From SIG447 sp045577075 (GTDB lineage Bacteria; Bacillota; Clostridia; UMGS1883; UMGS1540), in assembly GCA_045577075.1 (NCBI GenBank), contig JAZNHR010000032.1:1-46576 (forward strand): a stretch of DNA of 46,576 nt. Reading direction: 5' to 3'. Shown piece by piece: positions 25,005-34,436 of this stretch (position 1 is its first letter; each line of letters begins with the position of its first letter). Below the pieces are notes generated by a model. The model saw only the letters and a program-made list of their open reading frames with translations, did not search any database and was not told the origin of the DNA. The position numbers were made by a program, and so were the translations under genes.

Positions 25005-26570
25005 CTACTTCGCGTAATCTACGGCCCGGGTTTCCCGAATCACATTGACTTTAATCTGGCCGGGATATTGCAGCTCGCCTTCAATGCGTTTTACAATATC
25101 GCGTGCCAAAATGATGGCATCGTCATCATTGACTGCATCCGGCTTTACCATAATGCGGATTTCGCGGCCTGCCTGAATGGCATAGGATTTATCAACGCCC
25201 TTAAAGGAATCTGCAATTTCTTCCAGCTTTTCAAGGCGTTTGATATACGTTTCGATGTTTTCGCGCCGTGCGCCGGGGCGTGCCGCGCTGATAGCGTCTG
25301 CCGCCTGGACGATGGAAGCGACCAGCGTCGTCGCCTCAATGTCGCCGTGGTGGGCGTGAATGGCGTGAATAACTTCCGGATTTTCCTTGTACTTTTTCGC
25401 AATGTCCACACCGATTGTAACGTGTGTACCCTCGGTTTCGTGGTCAACGGCCTTTCCAAGGTCATGGAGAAGACCTGCGCGCTTTGCAAGCATAACGTCC
25501 GCACCCAATTCTCCGGCAAGAAGTCCGGATAAGTGGGAAACTTCAATTGCGTGCTTTAAAACATTCTGTCCATAGCTTGTACGGTAATGGAGTTTACCCA
25601 AAAGCTTAATAATTTCGGGATGCAGACCGTGTACCCCTGTTTCAAAGGTAGCCTGTTCACCCTCCTGTTTAATCGTAGCGTCAACTTCTTTTTTGGCGCG
25701 TTCAACCATTTCTTCGATGCGGGCGGGATGAATCCGTCCGTCAACAATCAGCTTTTCAAGTGCAACACGTGCAATTTCACGTCTTATAGGGTCAAAGCCG
25801 GAAAGGATAACGGCCTCCGGCGTATCGTCGATAATCAAATCTATACCCGTCAGGGTTTCCAGGGTGCGGATGTTTCTACCTTCGCGCCCGATAATTCGTC
25901 CCTTCATGTCCTCACTGGGTAGCGGTACCACCGATACGGTTGTTTCTGCCACATGGTCTGCGGCACATTTCTGGATTGCCAGACCTAAAATGTTCTTTGC
26001 GCGTTTGTCCGCCTCTTCTTTTGCCTGTGTTTCGATTTCTTTAATCATCATGGCCGTTTCATGGCGAACTTCACTCTCGATGTTCTTGAGGAGATACTCC
26101 TTGGCTTCTTCTGCAGTAAGCCCCGAAATTTTTTCAAGCAATTCGATTTGCGTGTCTTTCAGTTTCTTCAGTTCTTCTTTTTCTGCGTCCAGCTCACGGT
26201 TACGCTTTGCGAGCTGTTCTTCTTTGTGTTCCAGAGCTTCCGTCTTCTTGTCCAGCGTTTCTTCCTTTTGCTGTATACGGCGCTCCTGTCTACTGATTTC
26301 GTTTCTGCGTTCGCGAACTTCTTTTTCGTACTCTACGCGGTTTTTATGAATTTCGTCCTTCGCTTCGAGGAGAACTTCCCGTTTTTTGCCTTCCGCCGCT
26401 TTTTGCGCATCCGCTATAATGCGCTGTGCCTTTTCCTCCGCACTGCCGATTTGCGCTTCCGCAATCTTTTTGCGATAGGAAATGCCGAGGCGAAATGCCA
26501 CAAACGCCGCAATAATTGCAAGAAGGAGCCCTGCGCCCGCACCAATCAGTAATCCTACTGTTCCTGTCAT
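25005..26570 (-). CDS. rny: Ribonuclease Y (521 aa)
   Basis: A membrane-anchored endoribonuclease that starts mRNA decay in Bacillota. It has an N-terminal membrane helix (about 5-28), a long charged coiled coil (30-190), a KH domain with GRIIGREGRNIR, and an HD domain with HDLGKA and HAHHGD as metal ligands. Length and order match B. subtilis Rny. AAGGAGG lies 10 bp before the ATG. It is transcribed alone from its own promoter and ended by a hairpin. Confidence 0.98.
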   Translation of the reverse strand: MTGTVGLLIGAGAGLLLAIIAAFVAFRLGISYRKKIAEAQIGSAEEKAQRIIADAQKAAEGKKREVLLEAKDEIHKNRVEYEKEVRERRNEISRQERRIQQKEETLDKKTEALEHKEEQLAKRNRELDAEKEELKKLKDTQIELLEKISGLTAEEAKEYLLKNIESEVRHETAMMIKEIETQAKEEADKRAKNILGLAIQKCAADHVAETTVSVVPLPSEDMKGRIIGREGRNIRTLETLTGIDLIIDDTPEAVILSGFDPIRREIARVALEKLIVDGRIHPARIEEMVERAKKEVDATIKQEGEQATFETGVHGLHPEIIKLLGKLHYRTSYGQNVLKHAIEVSHLSGLLAGELGADVMLAKRAGLLHDLGKAVDHETEGTHVTIGVDIAKKYKENPEVIHAIHAHHGDIEATTLVASIVQAADAISAARPGARRENIETYIKRLEKLEEIADSFKGVDKSYAIQAGREIRIMVKPDAVNDDDAIILARDIVKRIEGELQYPGQIKVNVIRETRAVDYAK

Positions 26571-26637
26571 CTAGCTACCACCTCCTTAAAAAATTTTTAT
26601 GTACTGTTTTACGGCAGACCACTATCTACCTCATTAT

Positions 26638-26666
26638 ATTGTAAAGGTTTTTCGCCCGATTGTCAA
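26638..26666 (-). promoter_or_regulatory. Promoter of rny
   Basis: TTGACA, 17-bp spacer, TACAAT on the minus strand; the leader is about 60 nt. The -35 lies 14 bp from the cls terminator. Confidence 0.75.
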
Positions 26667-26679
26667 GGTTATTTCGCAA

Positions 26680-26705
26680 AAAAAGCGGAATTTCTTCCGC
26701 TTTTT
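26680..26705 (-). terminator. Terminator of the recG-cls unit
   Basis: Stem AAAAAGCGGAA / TTCCGCTTTTT with a run of T on the minus strand. Its first base pairs overlap the cls stop codon at 26704-26706. Confidence 0.8.
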
Positions 26706-28227
26706 ACAGGAGTGGCGCAATAAGACGCAAAAGACTTTGCGCGATGCCGGCGACTGTGCCCGTCTTCAAATCTTTTTCCGAAATCTCGTTGCACGTCTTG
26801 AGCGTTTCGAGAAAATCCTGCCGCACGGCGAGGACGGAAGGCGTTTTGTACAGCTTTACGCCACATTCAAAATGGAGGTAAAGGCTTCGAAAATCGAGAT
26901 TGACCGTACCCACCGTGGCAACCATATCGTCGGAAACAAAGGTTTTCCCGTGGTTAAAGCCGCCGGTATATTCGTAAAGTTTCACGCCGCCGCGAAGGAG
27001 TGCCCGATAATAGGAGCGCGTTGTAAGATGCACCAGCCGCTTGTCCCATTTTTCGGGCGTTAAAATCCGTACATCCACACCGCTTTGGGCGGCGGTGACA
27101 AGGGCGGAGAGCATACTGTCGTCAATAATTAAATAGGGGGTGCTGATATAAAGATACTGTTTTGCCCCCGTAATCATCTGCATGTACGTGCGCTCGCTGA
27201 CGTGGTCGCGGTCAAGGGGACTATCGCAATAGGGCTGGACAAAGCCCTCTCCTTCTGTGGGGCATCCCGTCGCCCCGTAAGGGTAATACGCCTTCGGGTC
27301 CTCCTTTTTCTTAGCGCAAAGGCTCCACATTTCGAGAAACATTGCCGTAAGGCTCCACGCACCTTTTCCCTCAAGGCGAATGGCGCAGTCCCGCCACTTG
27401 CCGAAGCGTTCGACGCGGTTTATATATTCGTCCGCGAGATTGACGCCCCCGGTATACGCAACCTTACCGTCAATCACCGCGATTTTTCTGTGGTCCCGGT
27501 TGTTTTGCACTGCAGACAGGAAGGGGCGGAATGGGTTAAAGACCATGCACCGAATCCCTTTTTTCTCAAGCGTGTGGCGATACCCCTGGGGCAGGAGGAG
27601 AAAACAGCCCATATCATCATACATAAAACGGACCTCAACGCCCTGTTTTGCCTTTTCTTCGAGAATTTCCAGAATACTGTCCCACATATACCCTGCTTCT
27701 ACAATGAAATACTCGAGAAAAATGTACTTCTCCGCCTTTTTTAAATCCGCAAGAAGAGCGGCAAATGTTTCTTCGCCGCTACCGAAAAACTCGGTTTTTG
27801 TGCCGTCATAAACGGGAAAGCCCGAAAAGGTTTGCAAAGCGGTCAGCTCTGTCATGCGCTGGGGTACCGCTTCCGTCGCCTTTTGCAGGCTATCTCCCGG
27901 AAAAAGCAGTGCCTCAGAAAGTGGCATCAGCGGACGGGCAAGACGTTCGGTGGAGGACTGGAGCCGGTACAAAAGATAAAAAAGACCGCCGAAAACAGGA
28001 AAAATCAAAATCAAAATTGCCCAAGTAAGCTTATATCCGGCAGTATCCTGTCGGCTTATAATATATAAAACGGCAAAGGCACTGGTAAGCTCCAGCAAGG
28101 GGGCTAAAAACGTATACCGCCGTATGCCGCTTCGAATGAGCGCGAAAAGTGCCGCCGCCTGTAAAATGAGCAACAGCACCACAAAAATGCGGCGGCTGAA
28201 TAAACTGCGAACCCACTTTTTCTGCAT
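26704..28227 (-). CDS. cls: Cardiolipin synthase (507 aa)
   Basis: A phospholipase-D superfamily cardiolipin synthase. Two N-terminal membrane segments (about 14-33 and 40-66) precede a short loop. The two catalytic HxKxxxxD motifs are HRKIAVID and HGKTFVSD, each followed by the family G-x-N-L-D (TGGVNLAD, VGTVNLDF). It joins two phosphatidylglycerol molecules into cardiolipin at the membrane. AGGAGG precedes the ATG, 11 bp after the recG stop, so it is co-transcribed with recG. Confidence 0.95.
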   Translation of the reverse strand: MQKKWVRSLFSRRIFVVLLLILQAAALFALIRSGIRRYTFLAPLLELTSAFAVLYIISRQDTAGYKLTWAILILIFPVFGGLFYLLYRLQSSTERLARPLMPLSEALLFPGDSLQKATEAVPQRMTELTALQTFSGFPVYDGTKTEFFGSGEETFAALLADLKKAEKYIFLEYFIVEAGYMWDSILEILEEKAKQGVEVRFMYDDMGCFLLLPQGYRHTLEKKGIRCMVFNPFRPFLSAVQNNRDHRKIAVIDGKVAYTGGVNLADEYINRVERFGKWRDCAIRLEGKGAWSLTAMFLEMWSLCAKKKEDPKAYYPYGATGCPTEGEGFVQPYCDSPLDRDHVSERTYMQMITGAKQYLYISTPYLIIDDSMLSALVTAAQSGVDVRILTPEKWDKRLVHLTTRSYYRALLRGGVKLYEYTGGFNHGKTFVSDDMVATVGTVNLDFRSLYLHFECGVKLYKTPSVLAVRQDFLETLKTCNEISEKDLKTGTVAGIAQSLLRLIAPLL

Positions 28228-28238
28228 AATTTCCTCCT

Positions 28239-30254
28239 TTAGTTCATGGCAAATCGGTCATACAGGGTTTTGACCGCCTTTCGTATCTCCCCATGGTTTC
28301 GAAGGGCAGGGTCTTCCCGTAAAAGCGTTTCCGCACTTTCTGCCGCCAGGGGCAGAAGGCGGCTGTCCGCCAGAATATCGGCATAAAGAAGCTGCATATC
28401 CCCGTGCTGGCGCACGCCGAAAAATTCCCCCGGACCGCGAAGGGTTAAATCCGCTTCCGCAATTTTAAAGCCGTCCCGTTCATTTTGCATGGTGCGAAGG
28501 CGTTCTTTTGCCTCTTTGGTATGGGGCTCGGAAACGAGAATACAGTAGGATTTTTCTGTCCCCCGTCCCACTCTGCCGCGAAGCTGATGGAGCTGGGAAA
28601 GTCCGAATCGTTCAGCATTTTCCACGACCATGACAGTAGCGCTCGGCACGTCCACACCTACCTCCACCACCGTGGTGGAAACAAGCACCTTCGGCGCCCC
28701 TTTTGAAAACGCTTCCATAATTTCATCTTTATTTTTCATTTTGCCGTGGAGGGAAAGCACCGTACCGGGAGGGAAGTGCGGGGATAGGGCGGCGGCATAG
28801 CTTTCCGCATCGCACAGCCCTTCGCCCCCTTCCGTCGCTAAGGGGCAAATAATATACGCGCGGTTACCCTTCTCCAGTTCTTTTTTAATAAATGCGTAAA
28901 TCCGCTCGCGGTACGAGGGGGGCACGGCGAAGGTATCTACGGGCTTTCTGCCGCCGGGCACCGCGGGGAGAACGGAAATATCCAAATCCCCGTAAAAGGT
29001 AAGGGAAAGCGTACGGGGAATGGGCGTAGCACTCATGACGAGGACGTGGGGACTTTGGGAAAGCCCGGAAAGAAAGCCACGCTGGCGCACACCAAAGCGG
29101 TGCTGCTCGTCCACAATCACAGCCGCTACATTTGTAAGATTTAAAGTGTCATTTAATACCGCCTGGGTGGCAACAATAATTTTCGCGCTGCCGCTTGCGA
29201 TGCTTTCTTCAGCTTTTCGTCTTTCCGCGGCGCGGAGACGCCCTGTTAAAAGGCATACAGGTAAATGGGGCAAAAGTGTGCGGAGCGTCCTTGCGTGCTG
29301 GCGCGCCAAGATTTCCGTCGGTGCCATCAAAACGCCCTGTTTGCCGCACATGGCGGCAATATACAGCATTGCCGCCGCCACCACGGTTTTGCCGCTACCA
29401 ACGTCCCCTTCAAGGAGGCGGTTCATAGGTTTGCCGCTTGCCATATCGCGGCAAATGTCAGCAATTGCTGTCTTTTGCCCGTCCGTGGGCAAAAAGGGTA
29501 GATTTTCAAAAAAGGGACGCATATCGGCACGGAGCTTGTGCCCTGCTTTTTCGGCGAGGCTTTTCCTTTGCATACGCATGCCCAAAAAGAGCAAAAATAA
29601 TTCTTCGAACTTGAATCTATCTAAAGCCGCTGCCGCATCCGCCATCGTCTCGGGGCGATGCAAAGCATAAAGGGCGCGGTTTTTCGGGTATATCCCTGCC
29701 TTTTTACAAATACCATCGGGCAGAAAATCGGGCACTTCTTCCGAAAGGGCAGAAAGGCTCATGGAAATAACACTTCCCAAAAGGGTTTGACTTGCCCCGG
29801 CATTTGCCGGATAAATCGGAATAATCTTGCCGATTTTTTCGTTGGGAGCACTGCCGGGGGTAAAAATAGGGGAAAACATCAGCTTTCTTGTGCCGCGGAC
29901 AGAAACGCGGCCATAAAGGGAATACGTTTTGCCGTTTATAAAGGTACGGGAGAGATACGGCGTGTTTTGCCATGTGGCGGAAAGGGTGCCGGTGCCGTCC
30001 CGAAAAACCTGGGTATACAGGGTCTTGCCCCCCATTCGCCGCACCTGCATTTTTCCCATGGGGAACACAATTACCCGTGCCTTTTCCCCGTCGGAAAGGG
30101 CGGCAACGTCCTTTTTCTCACTTCTGTCCTCATACCGAAGGGGCGCATAGGAAAGGGCATCCTGCACTGTAAAGATGCCAAGAGAAGCCAGCTGCTGTTT
30201 TTTCTTCGGGCCGATGCCGGAAAGTGTTTCAACGCTGTCAGATAGCTTTACCAT
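28239..30254 (-). CDS. recG: ATP-dependent DNA helicase RecG (671 aa)
   Basis: A replication-fork and recombination helicase. The N-terminal wedge/OB region (1-230) starts with a helix-hairpin-helix-like segment (LSGIGPKKKQQLASLG). The helicase core has Walker A GDVGSGKT, the DEQHRFG box, SATPIPRT and the QLRGRVGRG motif VI. Full length for the family. AGGAGG lies 9 bp before the ATG. A weak promoter (TTGCTT, 17 bp, TATACT) lies upstream. Confidence 0.98.
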   Translation of the reverse strand: MVKLSDSVETLSGIGPKKKQQLASLGIFTVQDALSYAPLRYEDRSEKKDVAALSDGEKARVIVFPMGKMQVRRMGGKTLYTQVFRDGTGTLSATWQNTPYLSRTFINGKTYSLYGRVSVRGTRKLMFSPIFTPGSAPNEKIGKIIPIYPANAGASQTLLGSVISMSLSALSEEVPDFLPDGICKKAGIYPKNRALYALHRPETMADAAAALDRFKFEELFLLFLGMRMQRKSLAEKAGHKLRADMRPFFENLPFLPTDGQKTAIADICRDMASGKPMNRLLEGDVGSGKTVVAAAMLYIAAMCGKQGVLMAPTEILARQHARTLRTLLPHLPVCLLTGRLRAAERRKAEESIASGSAKIIVATQAVLNDTLNLTNVAAVIVDEQHRFGVRQRGFLSGLSQSPHVLVMSATPIPRTLSLTFYGDLDISVLPAVPGGRKPVDTFAVPPSYRERIYAFIKKELEKGNRAYIICPLATEGGEGLCDAESYAAALSPHFPPGTVLSLHGKMKNKDEIMEAFSKGAPKVLVSTTVVEVGVDVPSATVMVVENAERFGLSQLHQLRGRVGRGTEKSYCILVSEPHTKEAKERLRTMQNERDGFKIAEADLTLRGPGEFFGVRQHGDMQLLYADILADSRLLPLAAESAETLLREDPALRNHGEIRKAVKTLYDRFAMN

Positions 30255-30331
30255 GTCTGTTCCCCTCCTTTTTAAAATTTTTCGGCATAACTTGCCGTAT
30301 TTTGTACATAATAGGATAAAACTTCATGTTT

Positions 30332-30360
30332 AGTATACACAAAAATTCTTCCGAAAGCAA
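30332..30360 (-). promoter_or_regulatory. Candidate promoter of recG-cls
   Basis: TTGCTT, 17-bp spacer, TATACT on the minus strand, with a leader of about 70 nt. The -35 is poor, so this is a tentative call. Confidence 0.4.
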
Positions 30361-30388
30361 GTCCGGACGAAAAAAAAGGAGATGCGGC

Positions 30389-31012
30389 ATGATTATTTCT
30401 TTTGTCAGAACCATTATTTTATATTTTGCCGTGATTTTAGCCATGCGCGTTATGGGAAAGCGGCAAATCGGGGAACTGCAGCCGTTTGAGCTTGTGGTAA
30501 CCCTTATGCTCAGCGACCTCGCCGCCGTTCCTATGCAGGAGACGTCCATTCCTCTTCTTTCCGGGCTTTTGCCCATTTGCGCGCTGCTGATTTTAGAGGT
30601 TGTGCTTTCCTATATCAGCCTCAAAAGTAAACGCGCTCGCGGTTTTCTGCTCGGCCGCCCTGCCATTTTAATTCGTGGCGGGAAGCTGGACGAGGCGGAG
30701 ATGCGGCGGCTTCGAGTCAATATTGACGATATTGAGGACGAGCTTCGGAAAAAGGACATCAAAAGCGTGGCAGACGTGGAGATTGCCATTTTAGAAACGG
30801 ACGGCAGCATCAGTGCCTTTCCCATGAGCGGGGGCGACAGCCTGCCCTACACGCTCATTAGTGACGGGCGTGTCATTGACGAAAATCTGAAAAAATGCGG
30901 CATAAGCCGAAAAAAACTGCAAAGTATGCTGGGCGGGAAAGCCCCGAAAGACATCTTTCTTGCCACCTTCACAGTGGAAAACGGCATCGAGATACAGGAA
31001 AAGGAGAAATAA
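30389..31012 (+). CDS. DUF421 (YetF/YcaP-like) membrane protein (207 aa)
   Basis: Three N-terminal membrane segments (about 3-22, 32-52, 58-80) are followed by a soluble DUF421 domain with MGKRQIGELQPFE, GRPAILI, LRKKDI and the LISDGRVIDENL stretch. Family members are widespread in spore-formers; some affect spore or envelope properties, but the biochemical role is unknown. AAGGAG lies 7 bp before the ATG at 30389, which is preferred over an upstream in-frame ATG at 30326. The next gene follows directly, the usual DUF421-DUF4363 pair. Confidence 0.9.
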   Translation: MIISFVRTIILYFAVILAMRVMGKRQIGELQPFELVVTLMLSDLAAVPMQETSIPLLSGLLPICALLILEVVLSYISLKSKRARGFLLGRPAILIRGGKLDEAEMRRLRVNIDDIEDELRKKDIKSVADVEIAILETDGSISAFPMSGGDSLPYTLISDGRVIDENLKKCGISRKKLQSMLGGKAPKDIFLATFTVENGIEIQEKEK

Positions 31013-31393
31013 ATGCGTATTTTTATTGTTTCACTTGTTCTTTTATTGCTTATTTGCGGCGGTCTTATATATTATAGTGCCTTTATCGGGCAGGAGAGCG
31101 ACGCGCTCCTTTCCGTACTGGACGAGCTTTTTACGGCGGCCAGCACGGAGAATTGGGCAAAAACCGATGCTTTAATGGAAAAGGCGGACGGCATGATTGA
31201 AGAAAAATCACCTCGTTTTGCCCTGTTTACCCACCATGACATTCTGGACGAAATTATGCAAACGACCGCGAGTGCAAAAGGGTACGCCGCATGCCGGGAA
31301 GCGCCGGAGCTTGTGGCAGAGCTCGAAACCCTGCGCGCCATGATTGCCCATATCCCAAAGCGCGAGGCACTCTCCCTTTACAATATTTTCTAA
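31013..31393 (+). CDS. DUF4363-like small membrane-anchored protein (126 aa)
   Basis: One N-terminal hydrophobic segment (3-24) and an outer helical domain with W at about 48 (STENWAKTDALMEKA). Its size and place directly after a DUF421 gene fit DUF4363, whose function is unknown. The ATG follows the previous stop with no gap (TAAATG), so translation is coupled. Confidence 0.8.
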   Translation: MRIFIVSLVLLLLICGGLIYYSAFIGQESDALLSVLDELFTAASTENWAKTDALMEKADGMIEEKSPRFALFTHHDILDEIMQTTASAKGYAACREAPELVAELETLRAMIAHIPKREALSLYNIF

Positions 31394-31411
31394 TCCAAGG
31401 AGTGTTTTTTA

Positions 31412-33817
31412 GTGAAAGCAATGATTATGGCAGGCGGCGAGGGAACACGCCTGCGCCCTTTAACCTGTACCATGCCAAAGCCTATGGCACGCATTTTTAA
31501 TCGCCCCGTGATGGAGCACATCCTGCTGCTTCTTAGAAAGCACGGCATTACGGACATCGGCGTTACCCTTATGTATATGCCGGAAAAAATACGGGACTAT
31601 TTCGAGGACGGCAGTCAGTGGGGCGTGCATCTTAACTATTTCCTTGAGGAGACACCCCTGGGAACGGCAGGCAGCATTAAAAATGCCGGGGACTTTTTGG
31701 ACGATGATTTTCTCGTCATTAGCGGTGACGCCTTAACCGATGCCGACCTCACCGCCTTTCTGGCATTTCATCAGGAAAAAGAGGCGGAGGCGACGCTTCT
31801 TTTAAAGCAAATGGACATTCCTCTCGAATACGGCGTGGTGGTCACTTCGCCTGACGGGCGTATCACCCGTTTCCTGGAAAAGCCGGGCTGGAGCCAGGTT
31901 TTCAGCGACACGGTAAATACAGGCATTTACCTTTTAAAGCCTTCTGTTTTGGAGCTTATCGACAAAATGCCCTGCGACTTTTCCAAGGACATTTTTCCCC
32001 GTCTTCTCTCCGAGGGGCGTGCCCTTTACGGGTTTACTTCTGCGGACTACTGGTGCGACATCGGAGACCTGGACGCCTACCGCCATTGCCATTATGATGT
32101 GTTTTCCAAAAAACTAGAGACAGAAATCGGTGCATGCCGCCTTTCCGACGGGGTGTATGCGGAGGAAGGGGCGGTAATAGAGCCGGGGGCGGTAATCGTG
32201 CCGCCGGTTCTGGTCGGAAAAAATGCCCACATTAAAAGCGGCGCACATATTGACGGGTATACTGTTATCGGGGAAGGCACCGTTATAGAAAGCGGTGCCT
32301 CGATAAAGCGAAGCGTCTTGTATGACCATGTTACCGTGGGAAAAAACGCCCAGGTACGGGGCAGTATTCTCCTTTCGAGGGCGTATGCAGGAGAGAATAC
32401 CGCGCTTTTCGAGCAGTCGGTCCTGGGGGAGGAAAGCCGCATTGGAGACGATACGGTGGTAAAGCCGGGGGTTAAAATCTGGCCGGGAAAAGCGGTAGGG
32501 AACGGCGAAATTATATCCGCAAACCTTGTTTGGGGTACGGCAAAAAGTGCTGACCTTTTCTCTCCGCGCGGTCTTTCCGGCACTTTAGGTGCGGAGCTTA
32601 CCCCGGCGGCAGCCCAAAAATTAGGGGGTGCGGTGGGTACTGTGCTCGGCAAGCGCATCGGCATTGCCGCAGATGGCAGTGCAGAAAGTGTTATGCTGAA
32701 AACGGCTGCCCAAAGCGGCCTTTTAAGCGCCGGATGCGAGGTGTTTGATTTCGGAAATCAGCCCCTGCCCATTTCGCGCTCGGGGGTAAAGGTATACGGG
32801 CTTGACGGTGCCGTGCACGCTGCCGCCGCAAGGGGACGGGGCAAGCTGGAGGTATTGACAAAAGGGGGACTTTCTCCCGACGAAGGCCTCGCCCGAAAGC
32901 TGGAAACCGCATTTTTCCGGGAAGAATTTAGCCACACAGCCGCCATCTTGCCCGTACGGGACATTTATGCGTACAAGCTCCACTATCTCCAGCAGGTGCT
33001 GCGGGACACAGAAAAAAATATGGGTCTTCGCTTTGCCGCCGCCTCGGGCTCGTCTTGGGGCAGACAGCTTTTAACCTCTGCCGCCTCTACTTTGGGCTGT
33101 ACGTTATATCTGGAAAACGAAGATATTTCCCCCGATGACCCTGCCGCCGTTCGCCGCTTTGCAGACGGGGTGACAAAGCGCGGCTGTGCTTTGGGTGCGG
33201 TGCTCGACCCTGCCTGTGAGACCTTAACCTTAATAGACGAGCGCGGCCGTATTCTAGACGGTGACCTTTATAAAACCTTTGCCGCCCTACTTGTAATGAA
33301 GCAATACGAAAATGCCAAAATATATGCCGCCGTCAGCGCACCGGGTGCCATTGATACCCTGGCGGCAAAATACGGGAGCACGGTCATCCGCACAAGAGAA
33401 GACCCTGCCGCCTTTATGGCAGGCCTTACAGGGGGAGAAGCGGACAGGGAGGCCCAGTTTATTCTCCACTTTGACGCCGTGGGGGCAGTGATTCGGATTT
33501 TATCTTTTCTTCATCGGGAACAAAAGCCACTTTCCGCTGTTTTAGGCGAAATTCCTGCTTTTTCCATGCAAAGGCGGGAAATTTCCTGCCGCGGAAAGGA
33601 CAAGGGACGCATTATCCGGGGCATTTTGGAAAAAGCACCCGCGGCAGACCAGACCGACGGCGTAAAGATTTACGAAAAAAACGGCTGGGTACTGATTTTA
33701 CCCGATGCCAAAAGACCTGCCTGCCGCATTATCGCCCATGCGGACAGGGAGGAATATGCGGCGGAGCTGACGGATTTGTATGACGCAAAAATCAGGGAAA
33801 TATTAGATGCAGACTAA
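31412..33817 (+). CDS. Sugar-1-phosphate nucleotidyltransferase fused to a degenerate phosphomannomutase (801 aa)
   Basis: Residues 1-235 are a nucleotidyltransferase with GGEGTRLRPLT (8-18), KP at 23-24, SGDAL (104-108), FLEKP (154-158) and NTGIY (169-173), as in mannose- or glucose-1-phosphate NDP transferases. Residues 250-365 form a left-handed beta helix of hexapeptide repeats. From 380 on the chain follows phosphohexomutases, but the catalytic motifs are gone: no TASHNP near 465-476, DPACET at 599-604 instead of DPDGDR, and no GExSGH. The fusion type is known in other phyla; this mutase half looks like a pseudoenzyme. Start is GTG with AAGGAG 9 bp upstream. Confidence 0.9.
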   Translation: MKAMIMAGGEGTRLRPLTCTMPKPMARIFNRPVMEHILLLLRKHGITDIGVTLMYMPEKIRDYFEDGSQWGVHLNYFLEETPLGTAGSIKNAGDFLDDDFLVISGDALTDADLTAFLAFHQEKEAEATLLLKQMDIPLEYGVVVTSPDGRITRFLEKPGWSQVFSDTVNTGIYLLKPSVLELIDKMPCDFSKDIFPRLLSEGRALYGFTSADYWCDIGDLDAYRHCHYDVFSKKLETEIGACRLSDGVYAEEGAVIEPGAVIVPPVLVGKNAHIKSGAHIDGYTVIGEGTVIESGASIKRSVLYDHVTVGKNAQVRGSILLSRAYAGENTALFEQSVLGEESRIGDDTVVKPGVKIWPGKAVGNGEIISANLVWGTAKSADLFSPRGLSGTLGAELTPAAAQKLGGAVGTVLGKRIGIAADGSAESVMLKTAAQSGLLSAGCEVFDFGNQPLPISRSGVKVYGLDGAVHAAAARGRGKLEVLTKGGLSPDEGLARKLETAFFREEFSHTAAILPVRDIYAYKLHYLQQVLRDTEKNMGLRFAAASGSSWGRQLLTSAASTLGCTLYLENEDISPDDPAAVRRFADGVTKRGCALGAVLDPACETLTLIDERGRILDGDLYKTFAALLVMKQYENAKIYAAVSAPGAIDTLAAKYGSTVIRTREDPAAFMAGLTGGEADREAQFILHFDAVGAVIRILSFLHREQKPLSAVLGEIPAFSMQRREISCRGKDKGRIIRGILEKAPAADQTDGVKIYEKNGWVLILPDAKRPACRIIAHADREEYAAELTDLYDAKIREILDAD

Positions 33818-33852
33818 AAAGACCTGTGCCTTTCGGGGCACAGGTCTTTTTT
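33816..33852. terminator. Bidirectional terminator between convergent genes
   Basis: A 15-bp stem (AAAAAGACCTGTGCC / GGCACAGGTCTTTTT) with T-tracts both ways. It ends the nucleotidyltransferase unit on plus and the YfbR unit on minus, overlapping the YfbR stop codon. Confidence 0.9.
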
Positions 33853-34426
33853 AAACCGTTAGTTCGTCGAGAGTCTTTCCATATCCGTCCATAAAGTAAG
33901 TAAAGAACAATCCTACTTCCGCGACGTCGCTTTTATCAAGGGCGGCTTTGATAGATGCCTTTGCAGAAGCAAATTCATGATTGCCGCTTTTTTCTTCCTC
34001 GATACATTTTATGTACGCCGATAGCTTATCGGCGGCTTTTACAATTTTTTTCACGGCCTCGTCTTCGGGAGACAGCAGCGGCACAAAGCTTTGCCGCATT
34101 TCGGCAGGAAGCATGGAAAGAAGCTTTTCTTCCGTTTCCTTTTCAAGCTCCCGATACGCCCTCGAGAGGGTTTTATTATTATACTTGACTGGCGTTGGCA
34201 TATCCCCCGTAATAATCTCGGGGGCGTCATGATATATCGCGGTAAGGGCGATGGCACCACAGTCATACTGTTTGCCGAGATAGGTATTTCCAAGTACTGC
34301 CAGGGCATGGGCAAGCATGGCGACCTCCAGTGAATGCTCGCTTACGTTCTCCTGCCTTGCACCGCGCATCAGTGCCCAGCGGTCAATATATTTCATTCTG
34401 GATAAAAGGGCAAAGAAATTACTCAT
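33851..34426 (-). CDS. YfbR-like 5'-deoxynucleotidase, HD domain (191 aa)
   Basis: An HD-domain phosphohydrolase that removes phosphate from deoxynucleoside monophosphates. It has RWALMRGARQENVSEHS, the metal pair in YHDAPE, GDMPTPVKY, and a later Asp in AADKLSAY, as in E. coli YfbR (R18, H33, H68-D69, D137). It follows purine nucleoside phosphorylase by 10 bp: the nucleotidase frees nucleosides that the phosphorylase splits, a coherent purine-salvage pair. AGGAG lies before the ATG. Confidence 0.93.
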   Translation of the reverse strand: MSNFFALLSRMKYIDRWALMRGARQENVSEHSLEVAMLAHALAVLGNTYLGKQYDCGAIALTAIYHDAPEIITGDMPTPVKYNNKTLSRAYRELEKETEEKLLSMLPAEMRQSFVPLLSPEDEAVKKIVKAADKLSAYIKCIEEEKSGNHEFASAKASIKAALDKSDVAEVGLFFTYFMDGYGKTLDELTV

Positions 34427-34436
34427 CTTTTCTCTC

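Noticed and set aside
30292..30320. Plus-strand promoter for the DUF421 gene (TTGCCG, 17 bp, GATAAA)
   Set aside because: Both boxes have two mismatches and no other support was found.
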